From Nitrospinae bacterium CG22_combo_CG10-13_8_21_14_all_47_10 (GTDB taxonomy: Bacteria; Nitrospinota; Nitrospinia; Nitrospinales; VA-1): a DNA stretch of 11,459 bases. The position numbers and the translations under genes are program-made. The DNA lies in NCBI GenBank assembly GCA_002786505.1, contig PCTK01000038.1:1-11459 (forward strand), written 5' to 3'. The notes beneath the pieces were generated by a model. It ran no database searches and was not told the origin of the DNA. It was given only the letters and a program-made list of their open reading frames with translations. Below, one piece after another: positions 1-8,228 of this stretch. The first letter of the stretch is position 1; each line of letters starts with the position of its first letter.

Positions 1-7
1 TACAAAA

Positions 8-1012
8 ATGCACACCCTTAAAGATTCTAAAGAAAGCCAGGATTCCCAGGCGCGGTCAATCATTGAAACTGCACGCAAAGTTCTCGACATTGAGAGTCAG
101 GCAATAGCAGAACTGGAGAGTCGGATTGACTCCCAGTTCGTCGAAGTCGTGCGCCATCTGAACCAGTGCAAGCACCTCATTGTAACAGGGGTTGGGAAAT
201 CAGGCCTGATTGGGAAAAAAATTTCATCCACGTTTTCGAGTATCGGACTGCCATCCCTTTTTCTGCATGCGGCAGATGCCAGCCATGGAGACCTTGGGAT
301 GATTTCCCAGGGAGATACGGTTATCGCCATCTCCAACAGCGGAGAAACAGAGGAGATTGTAAAACTGCTCCCGGTTTTTAATCGGATCCATTGCACGCTG
401 GTGGGAATGACCGGCAATAAGCTGTCCAGCCTGGCCAAAAGAAGTGACTATGTTCTTGATGTAAGCGTTAAAGAAGAAGCCTGCTCTAAAGACCTGGTTC
501 CTACAGCCAGCACAACCGCCGCCCTGGCTATGGGTGACGCGCTTGCGATGGCTTTCATGGAACTTCGCGGAGTGCAGGCTGAGGATTTCGCGCTCAACCA
601 TCCCGGTGGCAGTCTCGGCCGGAAACTCCTCACCCTGGTCGACGACCTGATGCATTCAGGGGAAGACATCCCCATCGTTAAGGAAAATACAGATATCTAC
701 CAGGTACTAAAAGAGATCTCCTTGAAAAGACTGGGAGCCACCCTGGTTGTCAGCAATGAAGGACATCTACTAGGCATCATCACAGATGGGGACATTCGGC
801 GCCTCCTCGAAAAGAAATCAGATGTTTCGCGGGTTTGCGCAAAAGATATCATGAGTTACAATCCAAAAATCATTACAAGAGATACTCTGGCGGCAAAAGC
901 GGTTAGAATCATGCAGGACCATTCCATCACCTCCCTGGCCGTGGCCAGTAATGTCAAGAAAATAGAAGGAATCATTCATTTGCATGATATTCTCAAGGCA
1001 GGTGTCGTTTAA
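8..1012 (+). CDS. kdsD: Arabinose-5-phosphate isomerase (SIS + two CBS domains)
   Basis: Interconverts D-ribulose 5-phosphate and D-arabinose 5-phosphate in the cytoplasm, the first committed step towards Kdo for lipopolysaccharide. The 334 residues match the usual KdsD/KpsF length (about 325-335). A helical N-terminus leads into a SIS sugar-isomerase domain (about 40-210) with VTGVGKSG at 59-66 (K64 is the likely catalytic-region lysine), the HAADASHGDLG segment near 88-98, ISNSGET near 109-115 and the family signature LNHPGGSLGRKL near 197-208. Two CBS repeats fill about 212-334, one with the typical ITDGDIRR. Only 7 bases precede the ATG, so its ribosome binding site and a slightly earlier start cannot be judged. 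alaS follows after 30 bp, probably in the same transcript. The paralogues KpsF and GutQ share this architecture; KdsD is preferred because no capsule or glucitol genes are nearby. Confidence 0.93.
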   Translation: MHTLKDSKESQDSQARSIIETARKVLDIESQAIAELESRIDSQFVEVVRHLNQCKHLIVTGVGKSGLIGKKISSTFSSIGLPSLFLHAADASHGDLGMISQGDTVIAISNSGETEEIVKLLPVFNRIHCTLVGMTGNKLSSLAKRSDYVLDVSVKEEACSKDLVPTASTTAALAMGDALAMAFMELRGVQAEDFALNHPGGSLGRKLLTLVDDLMHSGEDIPIVKENTDIYQVLKEISLKRLGATLVVSNEGHLLGIITDGDIRRLLEKKSDVSRVCAKDIMSYNPKIITRDTLAAKAVRIMQDHSITSLAVASNVKKIEGIIHLHDILKAGVV

Positions 1013-1042
1013 CCCTTACCCGAACTTATCTCAATTTAAATT

Positions 1043-3679
1043 ATGACCGGCGACGAACTCAGAAAAAAATTCGTGCAGTATTTTAAAGATCGGGGGCATA
1101 CAGTCGTGCCCAGTTATTCCCTGGTTCCTAAAAATGATCCCACCCTCATGTTTACCAACGCGGGAATGGTGCAATTCAAGAATGTGTTTCTGGGAGAAGA
1201 GAAAAGGGACTTTAAACGCGCCGTGTCGATACAAAAATGCGTTCGTGCCGGGGGCAAGCACAATGACTTGGAAATGGTGGGACGCACAGCCCGTCATCAC
1301 ACTTTTTTTGAAATGCTTGGCAATTTTTCATTCGGTGATTATTTCAAAAAAGAAGCCATTCAGTTTGGCTGGGAATTCTTGACAGATGTGATAGGCCTGC
1401 CTCGCGACCGTCTGTATATCTCCGTCTTTGAGGATGATGACGAGGCTTTCAACCTGTGGGTTGATGAAATAAAAATGCCGCGCGAACGAATATACAAGAT
1501 GGGGGAAAAGGACAACTTCTGGGCCATGGGCCCCACCGGTCCCTGCGGCCCCTGTTCGGAAATATTTATCGATCAGGGTAAGTCGGTGGGTTGCGGGAAA
1601 CAGACCTGCCAGGTCGGTTGCGATTGCGACCGGTTTCTGGAAATCTGGAATCTGGTTTTCATGCAATATGACCGGGATGAAGAAGGCAAACTCACCCCTC
1701 TACCCAATCCTTGCATTGACACCGGCATGGGCCTGGAAAGGCTGGCCGCGGTTGTTCAGGGGCGCACCACCAATTACGATACCGACCTCATGATGTCCAT
1801 CATCACTGAGGCGGCCCGCATAACAGGAAAAGAATATGGCAGGCAGGATGAAGTGGATGTCTCACTCAGGGTGCTGACCGACCATGCCCGGGCGGCGGCA
1901 TTCCTCATCAGCGATGGAGTCATCCCCTCCAACGAAGGCCGGGGTTATGTCCTGCGTAAAATCATGCGGCGGGCTCTTCGCCATGGAAAACTTCTTGACC
2001 AGAAAGGCCCCTTTTTTCACCGCATCACCAGCAAGGTGGTCGATAACTTTAAAGATGCGTATCCGGATTTAAGCACTAACAAGGACTTTATTTACAAGGT
2101 TGTCATCAATGAAGAAGAAAGTTTCGGCAACACCCTGCATTACGGAACGCAACGCCTGGAAGAAATCATAGAAAAGTTGCGCAGGGAAAAACTCTCCACC
2201 ATACCCGGAGAAGAAATCTTCAAGCTCTATGACACTTACGGTTTTCCCACCGACCTGATAGAAGAAACAGCCAAGGACGCGGGGCTGGCCCTCGATATGG
2301 AAGGTTACACACGGGCCATGAATGAACAGAAGACCAAGGCTATGGCCTCATGGAAAGGCTCTGGAGAAAAAGAAGTAGCGCCATTTTATAAAGAATTTCT
2401 GCAATCTTCACCTCCCACCACCTTTCAAGGTTATGGCACCACCCAAGGCCAGGGCCAGGTATTGGCTATTTTGAAGGGCCCGGTACCTGTGGATTCCGCC
2501 AGCGTGGGCGAAGAGATAGAATTTTTGACAGACAATACTCCCTTTTATGGAGAATCTGGAGGCCAGGTCGGCGATTCCGGTCTAGCCTATAACGAAAGCA
2601 TTAAACTGAAACTCAAGGATGCAACCAAGCCCCTGCCCGGCCTGGTCGTTCATAAAGCAAAAGTTGTAAAAGGAACTCTGCGTGTCGGGGACCACCTGAC
2701 ACTGGAAGTCAACCCTGAGAAACGGGGGAACACAGCCCTCAACCATTCCGCTACTCATCTTTTGCAGGCGGCTCTCAAGGAAGTTCTGGGCGAACATATC
2801 AAGCAGGCAGGTTCACTGGTAGCACCCGACCGGTTGCGTTTTGACTACACGCATTTTTCGCCTTTAACGGATAAAGAACGAGTCCGCATTGAGTCGCGTG
2901 TTAATGAGAAAATTCGGGAAAACATCCCGGTCGCAACACGCGAAATGGCTATCGAAACTGCCATCAAGGAAGGTGCCGTGGCCCTGTTTGGGGAAAAGTA
3001 TGGCGATACCGTCCGTGTTGTAGATATCCCAGGATTCAGCAAGGAGTTGTGCGGCGGCACTCATGTTTCGGCAACTGGCGATATCGGCTTGTTCCGAATA
3101 ACTTCTGAAGGAGGCATTGCCTCCGGCGTCCGGCGTATTGAAGCCGTAACAGGCGCAACGGCTTATGATACCATCCGGGCAGAGCAAGATTCTTTAGCCG
3201 CAATTCGCACACTCTTAAAAGCGCCGTCCAACGAGGAAATTGCCAAACTGAAAAAATTGCTGGAGAAAAACCGGCAACTGGAAAAAGAAATCGCTATCCT
3301 TAAGGAAAGGATGGTCAGGGGGCAAGAGTCTTCCGGTAATGATGAGGTTAAAAAAGTAGGCAATGTTTCCGTGCTGATCAAAAAACTGGAAGGCATGGAT
3401 GCAAAAACCCTGCGCACTTTTATCGACAATGCCAAGAACCAGTTAAAATCCGGGGTTGTTGTCGTTGGCTCCGTTGTCGAGGGTAAAGTTTCCATGGCCG
3501 CAGGTGTCACCAAAGACCTGACCGACAAATACCATGCTGGGAATATCATCAAAAGTATAGCGGTGATAATAGGAGGAAGTGGGGGGGGCAGGCCAGACAT
3601 GGCGCAAGCTGGCGGCCCTCAGGTTGACAAGCTTGACGATGCCCTCAAAAAAGCAGACGAGTTGATCCGCGCCACCTGA
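1043..3679 (+). CDS. alaS: Alanyl-tRNA synthetase
   Basis: Charges tRNA-Ala with alanine and edits mis-charged Ser/Gly; essential and cytoplasmic. At 878 residues it is full length (E. coli 876). Seen in order: class II catalytic core with GHTVVPSYSLVP near the start, TNAGMVQFK, RTARHHTFFEMLGNFSFGDYF and GPTGPCGPCSEI; a cysteine cluster at C184, C189, C193 and C195, as in many bacterial AlaS; the editing-site zinc ligands HSATH at 568-572 and CGGTH at 670-674; a coiled-coil linker near 720-760; and the glycine-rich C-Ala motif GGSGGGRPDMAQAGG from 844. An in-frame TAA at 1037-1039 rules out an earlier start, yet the AT-rich 30 bp upstream has no Shine-Dalgarno match, so translation may be coupled to kdsD or SD-independent. 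A G8 run at 3581-3588 lies inside the conserved glycine motif. Confidence 0.98.
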   Translation: MTGDELRKKFVQYFKDRGHTVVPSYSLVPKNDPTLMFTNAGMVQFKNVFLGEEKRDFKRAVSIQKCVRAGGKHNDLEMVGRTARHHTFFEMLGNFSFGDYFKKEAIQFGWEFLTDVIGLPRDRLYISVFEDDDEAFNLWVDEIKMPRERIYKMGEKDNFWAMGPTGPCGPCSEIFIDQGKSVGCGKQTCQVGCDCDRFLEIWNLVFMQYDRDEEGKLTPLPNPCIDTGMGLERLAAVVQGRTTNYDTDLMMSIITEAARITGKEYGRQDEVDVSLRVLTDHARAAAFLISDGVIPSNEGRGYVLRKIMRRALRHGKLLDQKGPFFHRITSKVVDNFKDAYPDLSTNKDFIYKVVINEEESFGNTLHYGTQRLEEIIEKLRREKLSTIPGEEIFKLYDTYGFPTDLIEETAKDAGLALDMEGYTRAMNEQKTKAMASWKGSGEKEVAPFYKEFLQSSPPTTFQGYGTTQGQGQVLAILKGPVPVDSASVGEEIEFLTDNTPFYGESGGQVGDSGLAYNESIKLKLKDATKPLPGLVVHKAKVVKGTLRVGDHLTLEVNPEKRGNTALNHSATHLLQAALKEVLGEHIKQAGSLVAPDRLRFDYTHFSPLTDKERVRIESRVNEKIRENIPVATREMAIETAIKEGAVALFGEKYGDTVRVVDIPGFSKELCGGTHVSATGDIGLFRITSEGGIASGVRRIEAVTGATAYDTIRAEQDSLAAIRTLLKAPSNEEIAKLKKLLEKNRQLEKEIAILKERMVRGQESSGNDEVKKVGNVSVLIKKLEGMDAKTLRTFIDNAKNQLKSGVVVVGSVVEGKVSMAAGVTKDLTDKYHAGNIIKSIAVIIGGSGGGRPDMAQAGGPQVDKLDDALKKADELIRAT

Positions 3680-3687
3680 CCCTTAAA

Positions 3688-3701
3688 ATAGAAAGTTCTA
3701 T
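3688..3701. repeat. Short palindrome beside the promoter of the NHLP gene
   Basis: ATAGAA, two bases (AG), then TTCTAT: a perfect 6-bp inverted repeat. The 2-base spacer is too short for a stable RNA hairpin, so a dimeric DNA-binding protein site is the more natural reading. Its last base is the first base of the proposed -35 box. No regulator is recognised from the sequence. Confidence 0.35.
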
Positions 3702-3729
3702 AGAAATGGATCAAGGAATCCTGTATTAT
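3701..3729 (+). promoter_or_regulatory. Possible sigma70-type promoter for the NHLP gene
   Basis: TAGAAA at 3701-3706 (4 of 6 to TTGACA), a 17-bp spacer and TATTAT at 3724-3729 (5 of 6 to TATAAT). It sits in the gap after alaS and about 50 bp before the ATG at 3782, which would leave a leader of roughly 45 nt. This is pattern matching only; no start site is known. Confidence 0.4.
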
Positions 3730-3781
3730 TTCTTATCATTCATTAATCAATCCGGCTGAGATTTTCCGGAAAGGACTACAT

Positions 3782-4141
3782 ATGAGCGAAATTCTAGGTT
3801 CCACAGGTTCCAGTTCTCCTATCAACCCCATCAGAAAAAAAGAACTGGATAGCAATTGGAAAATCGTCGCGGCAAAAGCGGTCACCGACGATTCATTCAA
3901 AAAAATTCTAGCCGCAGACCCTATTAAAGTTCTGGAAGAACATGGGTTGAAAGTATCTCCGCAAATAAAAATCAATTATGACGAGACCAACAAGGAATAT
4001 AACTTCAGCGTTCCCGCCAATGCCACGGAAGAACTACAGGCTGAAACTCAGTGGTGGGCCTGGCGTTTAAAGATGATCAAAGAGTTCTCTCAGGAATTGA
4101 GTCGTCAGGTGGGGACCGTAGTAGGCTTTGATGGCAACTAA
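3782..4141 (+). CDS. NHLP (nitrile hydratase leader peptide)-type domain protein, orphan
   Basis: A 119-residue protein whose residues 21-78 resemble the NHLP leader family (derived from nitrile hydratase alpha subunit): W26, then VAAKAVTDDSFKKILAADP (29-47) and VLEEHGLKV (50-58), then a strand pair ending FSVPA. In RiPP precursors this leader ends in Gly-Gly before a core peptide. Here there is no GG; instead a Trp-rich helical tail (WWAW at 91-94) ends QVGTVVGFDGN. The nitrile hydratase metal-binding Cys motif is absent and the protein has no cysteine, so an enzyme role is unlikely. The Ser-rich first 14 residues look disordered. The start is supported by AAAGGA about 8 bases upstream. No RiPP modification enzyme, protease or exporter lies in the window; neighbours are alaS and a tRNA. 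The domain call is by motif recognition; the function is unknown. Confidence 0.8.
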   Translation: MSEILGSTGSSSPINPIRKKELDSNWKIVAAKAVTDDSFKKILAADPIKVLEEHGLKVSPQIKINYDETNKEYNFSVPANATEELQAETQWWAWRLKMIKEFSQELSRQVGTVVGFDGN

Positions 4142-4162
4142 TTTATACTATGATAACAATAC

Positions 4163-4239
4163 GCGCCCGTAGCTCAGCTGGATAGAGTGGCGGTTTCCGG
4201 TACCGTAGGTCGGAGGTTCGAATCCTCTCGGGCGTACCA
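4163..4239 (+). tRNA. tRNA-Arg, anticodon CCG (reads CGG)
   Basis: A complete 77-nt cloverleaf with encoded CCA. Acceptor GCGCCCG (4163-4169) pairs with CGGGCGT (4229-4235), including a G-U at the first pair. D stem GCTC/GAGT, anticodon stem GCGGT/ACCGT (4190-4194/4202-4206), loop TTCCGGT with anticodon CCG at 4197-4199, variable loop AGGTC, T stem GGAGG/CCTCT around TTCGAAT (4217-4223), discriminator A4236 and CCA 4237-4239. It starts 21 bp after the NHLP gene. TATACT at 4144-4149 could be a -10 box, but no -35 of quality accompanies it, so the tRNA may be read from the upstream promoter. Confidence 0.97.
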
Positions 4240-4243
4240 TTAT

Positions 4244-4280
4244 AAAAGCACTTGGCTCACATTGGGCTGAGTGCTTTTTT
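4244..4280 (+). terminator. Rho-independent terminator after tRNA-Arg
   Basis: AGCACTTGGCTCA (4247-4259) pairs with TGGGCTGAGTGCT (4263-4275) across a 3-base loop, with a few G-T wobbles, and runs into T4276-T4280. A preceding AAA (4244-4246) can extend the stem. It closes the NHLP/tRNA transcript and separates it from the hyp operon. Confidence 0.85.
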
Positions 4281-4430
4281 ATTGGGAAATATCCAGCCAT
4301 TCATTTTGCCATTTAAAATATTAAGTTGCGGAAGGCAGTGATCAATTGTAGGTTGTAAAGAGAAGATTAGACCTTAAAGTTTTTGGACCAATGGAGATAA
4401 AATTCACCACTCGCCGGGTACAAAAAGATC
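4281..4430. other. Leader region of the hyp operon, no clear promoter
   Basis: 150 bp, AT-rich, between the tRNA terminator and hypF. I looked for sigma70 boxes, a GG-N10-GC sigma54 pattern and an FNR-type TTGAT-N4-ATCAA site and found no convincing match. TAAAAT inside GGAGATAAAATTC near 4397 is a possible -10 without an acceptable -35. The operon promoter should lie here given the terminator upstream, but I cannot place it. Confidence 0.4.
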
Positions 4431-6797
4431 ATGACACTTCCCATAGTGAGCGCTCTTCAGGGAGAAAGCATTCGTGTTCGAGGCTTGGTTCAAGGGGTGG
4501 GGTTCCGTCCCGCAGTTTGGCGTTTCGCCAAAGAATGTGGTTTGACCGGCGAGGTGTTGAATGACGGTGAAGGAGTTTTGATCCGGGTCTGGGGTTCCCA
4601 ACAGGAACTGGACAAATTCGTAAACCTCATAACCCATAAAGCCCCGGCTCTGGCACGTATAGACAAAATAGAGCGAAAACAGATCCACGCACCCCCCTGC
4701 CCTGCCGATGATTTTAAAATTATAGCAAGTAATAACCAATTCGTTCAAACGGGCATCATTCCGGATGCCGCAACATGCCCCGACTGCCTGGAAGAATCCC
4801 TAAACCCTCTGAGTCGCCGTTATCGCTACCCTTTCACCAACTGTAGTCACTGCGGGCCGAGACTTTCCATTATTTCGTCTCTTCCTTACGACCGTACTCA
4901 TACCAGCATGGCCATGTTCGCAATGTGCGACCCCTGTAAAGACGAATACAAAAATCCGGCCGACCGGCGTTTTCACGCTCAACCAATCGCCTGCCCTTCT
5001 TGCGGCCCAAGAATTTCACTTCAGCGGGGTGATGGGCATACATTTAACCTGGACGGAATGGATGAAGTGGCGGGTGCTTGCACCTTGTTGCAACAAGGAA
5101 AAATTCTGGCTATTAAAGGCATTGGTGGATTCCACCTGGCTTGTGATGCGACAAATAAAGATACTGTAGAAAAACTGCGCCAACGCAAACAACGTTATGG
5201 CAAGCCGTTGGCCCTTATGGCCAGGGATATCAAAATAATCGAACGTTATTGCTCGGTCAATGAACTTGAAAAATCCATATTGGAAAGTTTTTCCGCGCCC
5301 ATTGTCCTTCTTGCGGCAAAGGGAGAAAATCATCTGCCCGATGGCGTAGCGCCAGGCATCAACACTTATGGATTCATGCTACCTTGCACTCCCCTGCACC
5401 ATTTGATTTTGGAGCGCATGGACCATCCTATTGTATTCACCTCTGGAAATCTTTCCGAGGAACCGCAATGTGTGGACAATGATGAAGCACAGGACCGCCT
5501 AAAGGATATCGCTGATTATTTCCTGTTCCATAACCGGGATATTGTCAACCGCATTGACGACTCCGTGGTTCGTGTTATGAACAACAAGGCTCACCTGCTC
5601 CGCCGGGGACGCGGCTACGCACCCGACACGTTCTCATTACCCCCAGGCTTTGAAAGCACTCCTCCCCTGTTGGCCCTGGGCGGTCAACTTAAAAACACAT
5701 TTTGCCTGATTAAAAATGGGCAGGCCTTTCTTTCCCAGCATATTGGGGATTTGGAAAATTCAATCGCCTTTGATGACTACAAAAGAAATATCGATTTATA
5801 TCGGAAACTTTTCCAACAAAAGCCTCAAGCACTGGCAGTGGACTGCCACCCTGAATACCTGACCACAAAATTTGGCAACGAATTCCCGGACAACGTGGAG
5901 GTGCTGGAAGTGCAACATCATCACGCCCATATAGCGGCCTGCATGGCTGAAAATAATATGCCTTTAAATTCCCCGCCCATATTGGGAGTGGCTCTGGACG
6001 GATCGGGTTATGGAGAAAATGGATCTCTATGGGGCGGAGAATTCCTTCTTGCGGATTATTCAAGTTTTAAGCGGCTTGGAAGTTTCAAACCCATCCCTTT
6101 GCTTGGAGGCAGTCAAGCCATGCGTGAGCCCTGGAGAAACACTCTGGCGCATATTTTGACAAGTATAGGCTGGGAAGAGTTCACCCTCCAATATAAAAAA
6201 CTGGAGTTGGTAAATTTTTTACAAGCTAAACCTGTTGGCACCTTCCAGTCTATGATTGAAAAAAATTTTCAATGTCCACAAACCAGCTCCGTAGGAAGGT
6301 TATTCGATGCGGTCGCGGCGGCCATAGGAGTGTGCCGTGAATATGCGCTTTATGAGGGGCAAGCGGCCATGGAATTAGAAGCCTTGATCGACGAAACGAT
6401 TGTTGCCAGGAACGAAAAGTTTGGTTACCCTTTCATCATTAACTCATCCAAAGAAAGCTTTCCCTGTGTTATTGATCCACGTAATATGTGGAAAGCATTA
6501 TTTGAAGATTTAAAGGGAACGGTTTCAATATCTGAAATTTCAACAAGGTTCCACATTGGCCTGGCTTGTGCCGTGACAGATATGGTCAATAAGATCGTCG
6601 AACAAAATCTCTCCATCCGCACAGTGGCATTAACTGGCGGAGTTTTTCAAAATAAATTCTTGTTGGAGCAGGTGACTGAAAAATTGCAAAAACGAAAATA
6701 CAAAGTTTTGTCTCATAGCAGGGTTCCTTGCAATGATGGAGGTCTTTCTCTGGGACAGGCAATGGTCGCAACAGCAAGGCTATGCCTTAAGGAATAA
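4431..6797 (+). CDS. hypF: Carbamoyltransferase HypF, [NiFe] hydrogenase maturation
   Basis: Uses carbamoyl phosphate and ATP to make carbamoyl-adenylate and passes the carbamoyl group to the C-terminal cysteine of HypE, the source of the cyanide ligands on the hydrogenase iron. At 788 residues it has the usual full domain order: acylphosphatase-like domain with VRGLVQGVGFRP at 16-27; two zinc fingers, each C-X2-C-X18-C-X2-C (C116, C119, C138, C141 and C166, C169, C188, C191); a YrdC-like domain (about 210-390, with KGIGGFHLACDA); and a Kae1-like C-terminal domain with the HHHAH metal site at 496-500, DGSGYG at 523-528 and ALTGGVFQN from 733. An in-frame TAA at 4398-4400 excludes a much longer start; the ATG has no good Shine-Dalgarno. 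hypC follows after 5 bp. No domain is missing. Confidence 0.97.
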   Translation: MTLPIVSALQGESIRVRGLVQGVGFRPAVWRFAKECGLTGEVLNDGEGVLIRVWGSQQELDKFVNLITHKAPALARIDKIERKQIHAPPCPADDFKIIASNNQFVQTGIIPDAATCPDCLEESLNPLSRRYRYPFTNCSHCGPRLSIISSLPYDRTHTSMAMFAMCDPCKDEYKNPADRRFHAQPIACPSCGPRISLQRGDGHTFNLDGMDEVAGACTLLQQGKILAIKGIGGFHLACDATNKDTVEKLRQRKQRYGKPLALMARDIKIIERYCSVNELEKSILESFSAPIVLLAAKGENHLPDGVAPGINTYGFMLPCTPLHHLILERMDHPIVFTSGNLSEEPQCVDNDEAQDRLKDIADYFLFHNRDIVNRIDDSVVRVMNNKAHLLRRGRGYAPDTFSLPPGFESTPPLLALGGQLKNTFCLIKNGQAFLSQHIGDLENSIAFDDYKRNIDLYRKLFQQKPQALAVDCHPEYLTTKFGNEFPDNVEVLEVQHHHAHIAACMAENNMPLNSPPILGVALDGSGYGENGSLWGGEFLLADYSSFKRLGSFKPIPLLGGSQAMREPWRNTLAHILTSIGWEEFTLQYKKLELVNFLQAKPVGTFQSMIEKNFQCPQTSSVGRLFDAVAAAIGVCREYALYEGQAAMELEALIDETIVARNEKFGYPFIINSSKESFPCVIDPRNMWKALFEDLKGTVSISEISTRFHIGLACAVTDMVNKIVEQNLSIRTVALTGGVFQNKFLLEQVTEKLQKRKYKVLSHSRVPCNDGGLSLGQAMVATARLCLKE

Positions 6798-6802
6798 ATA
6801 AT

Positions 6803-7090
6803 ATGTGCTTAGGAATTCCAGGGAAAATCATAGAAATCACCAGCACTGAAAACAAGCTTGCCCGCGTAGACGTGGCGGGTGTGAAGCGGCAAATCAATAT
6901 CGCCTGCATTGTTGACGATGATCATCCGCCTGAAAGTTGTGTCGGAGACTGGGTGTTGGTCCATGTCGGGTTTGCTATGGTCCGAATCAATGAGGAGGAA
7001 GCCACAAGAACCCTTGAGTTGCTCCGCAAGATGGGGGAGATGCAGGATGAAATTAAGGCAATGCAAAAATCAGAGGAGGACAACTCATGA
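6803..7090 (+). CDS. hypC: Hydrogenase maturation chaperone HypC
   Basis: Small chaperone that with HypD forms the scaffold on which Fe(CN)2CO is built, then delivers iron to the hydrogenase large-subunit precursor. It begins MCLGIPGK; C2, exposed after loss of Met1, is the family's essential iron ligand. The conserved GDWVLVHVGFAM segment with H54 is at 48-59. At 95 residues it is normal or slightly long; the tail is charged and helical. AAGGA at 6789-6793, inside the end of hypF, gives a good ribosome binding site 9 bases from the ATG. Its TGA overlaps the hypD ATG in an ATGA junction, so the two are translationally coupled. The homologue HybG is the alternative name, but the generic hyp context favours HypC. 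Confidence 0.96.
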   Translation: MCLGIPGKIIEITSTENKLARVDVAGVKRQINIACIVDDDHPPESCVGDWVLVHVGFAMVRINEEEATRTLELLRKMGEMQDEIKAMQKSEEDNS

Positions 7091-8217
7091 AATATGTCGA
7101 TGAATTTCGTGATCCAGAGCAGGCTCGCAAGTGGCTGGAGAAAATTTCCGCGCTGGCGAAACTGGCCCAGGCCGGAAAAGACCGCCCATTGCATATTATG
7201 GAAGTTTGCGGCGGACACACGCATACTATTTTTCGCTACGGCATTAAACAAATGTTGCCGCAGGAAATTGAACTGGTTCACGGGCCAGGATGCCCGGTGT
7301 GCGTGTTGCCCATGGGGCGGGTTGATGATTGCGTCGCTCTGGCTGAGCACCCGGAAGTTATTTTAACCACATTTGGCGATGCCATGCGAGTGCCGGGATC
7401 ACAAAAAAGCCTGCACCAGGCAAAAGCCGAAGGGGCCGATGTGCGGATGGTGTATTCCCCCACAGACGCTTTGAGTATTGCTCGAAAACATCCTGACAAA
7501 GAGGTGGTTTTTTTCGCATTAGGATTTGAAACCACCATGCCAAGCACGGCATTGACGGTATTGCAGGCGGAAGAAGAAGGCATTGGAAATTTTTCGTTGT
7601 TTTGCAACCATATTACGATTATCCCGACCATTAAGGCGATTCTTGATTCGCCGGATTTGCAACTGGATGGGTTTCTCGGGCCGGGGCATGTGAGCATGAT
7701 CATTGGTCAACACCCCTATTCATTTATAGCCAAACAATATAAAAAACCTTTGGTCATCTCCGGTTTTGAGCCTCTGGACATTTTGCAATCTATTTGGATG
7801 ATTCTGAGTCAGTTGAAAGAACATCGACATGAAATAGAGAACCAATATGGACGGATAGTTCAAAGTGAAGGAAATCATAACGCTCTGTCAGCTATTGAAA
7901 AGGTTTTCGAGGTAAGAGAGTTTTTCGAATGGCGCGGCCTGGGGTCGATTGAGCACTCCGGGGTCCGTGTCCGTGAAGGTTATGCCCGCTACGATGCCGA
8001 GCGGAAATTTTCAATTCCAAATCTAAAAATTGCCGATCCAAAATCCTGTCAATGCGGGGAGGTTCTGAGGGGAACTCTTAAACCAAAAGATTGCAAGGTA
8101 TTTGGAACCACCTGCAAGCCGGAAACTCCTTTGGGTGCATTAATGGTTTCCACAGAGGGAGCCTGCGCGGCTTATTATTCCTATGGACAGATAGACTCAA
8201 ATCAAATAATTTCTTGA
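7087..8217 (+). CDS. hypD: Hydrogenase maturation iron-sulfur scaffold HypD
   Basis: Partner of HypC and site of Fe(CN)2CO assembly; carries a [4Fe-4S] cluster. The 376-residue length is typical. Family motifs are intact: MEVCGGHTH with C41, HGPGCPVC with C69 and C72 (same numbering as E. coli HypD), GFETT, GPGHVSMIIG and the C-terminal cysteine set C321, C323, C336, C343 and C360 that supplies the cluster ligands. AGAGGAGGA at 7072-7080 lies 6 bases before the ATG, the strongest ribosome binding site in the operon, and the gene overlaps hypC by 4 bp. hypE begins 11 bp downstream. Nothing is truncated or unusual in the coding sequence. Confidence 0.97.
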   Translation: MKYVDEFRDPEQARKWLEKISALAKLAQAGKDRPLHIMEVCGGHTHTIFRYGIKQMLPQEIELVHGPGCPVCVLPMGRVDDCVALAEHPEVILTTFGDAMRVPGSQKSLHQAKAEGADVRMVYSPTDALSIARKHPDKEVVFFALGFETTMPSTALTVLQAEEEGIGNFSLFCNHITIIPTIKAILDSPDLQLDGFLGPGHVSMIIGQHPYSFIAKQYKKPLVISGFEPLDILQSIWMILSQLKEHRHEIENQYGRIVQSEGNHNALSAIEKVFEVREFFEWRGLGSIEHSGVRVREGYARYDAERKFSIPNLKIADPKSCQCGEVLRGTLKPKDCKVFGTTCKPETPLGALMVSTEGACAAYYSYGQIDSNQIIS

Positions 8218-8228
8218 ATGTTTAGCGC

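Noticed and set aside
3163..3600. 145-codon open frame on the - strand
   Set aside because: Lies wholly inside alaS, opposite the coiled-coil and C-Ala region whose protein sequence is conserved; a shadow frame with low-complexity Ser/Leu composition.
4163..4280. tRNA-Arg as an integration (att) site for a mobile element
   Set aside because: No integrase, no repeat of the tRNA 3' end elsewhere in the window, and an intact native terminator directly downstream.
4391..4570. + strand frame starting ATGGAGATA just before hypF
   Set aside because: It has no ribosome binding site, runs out of frame into the well-supported hypF coding sequence and its product is Arg/Ser-rich with no recognisable motif.
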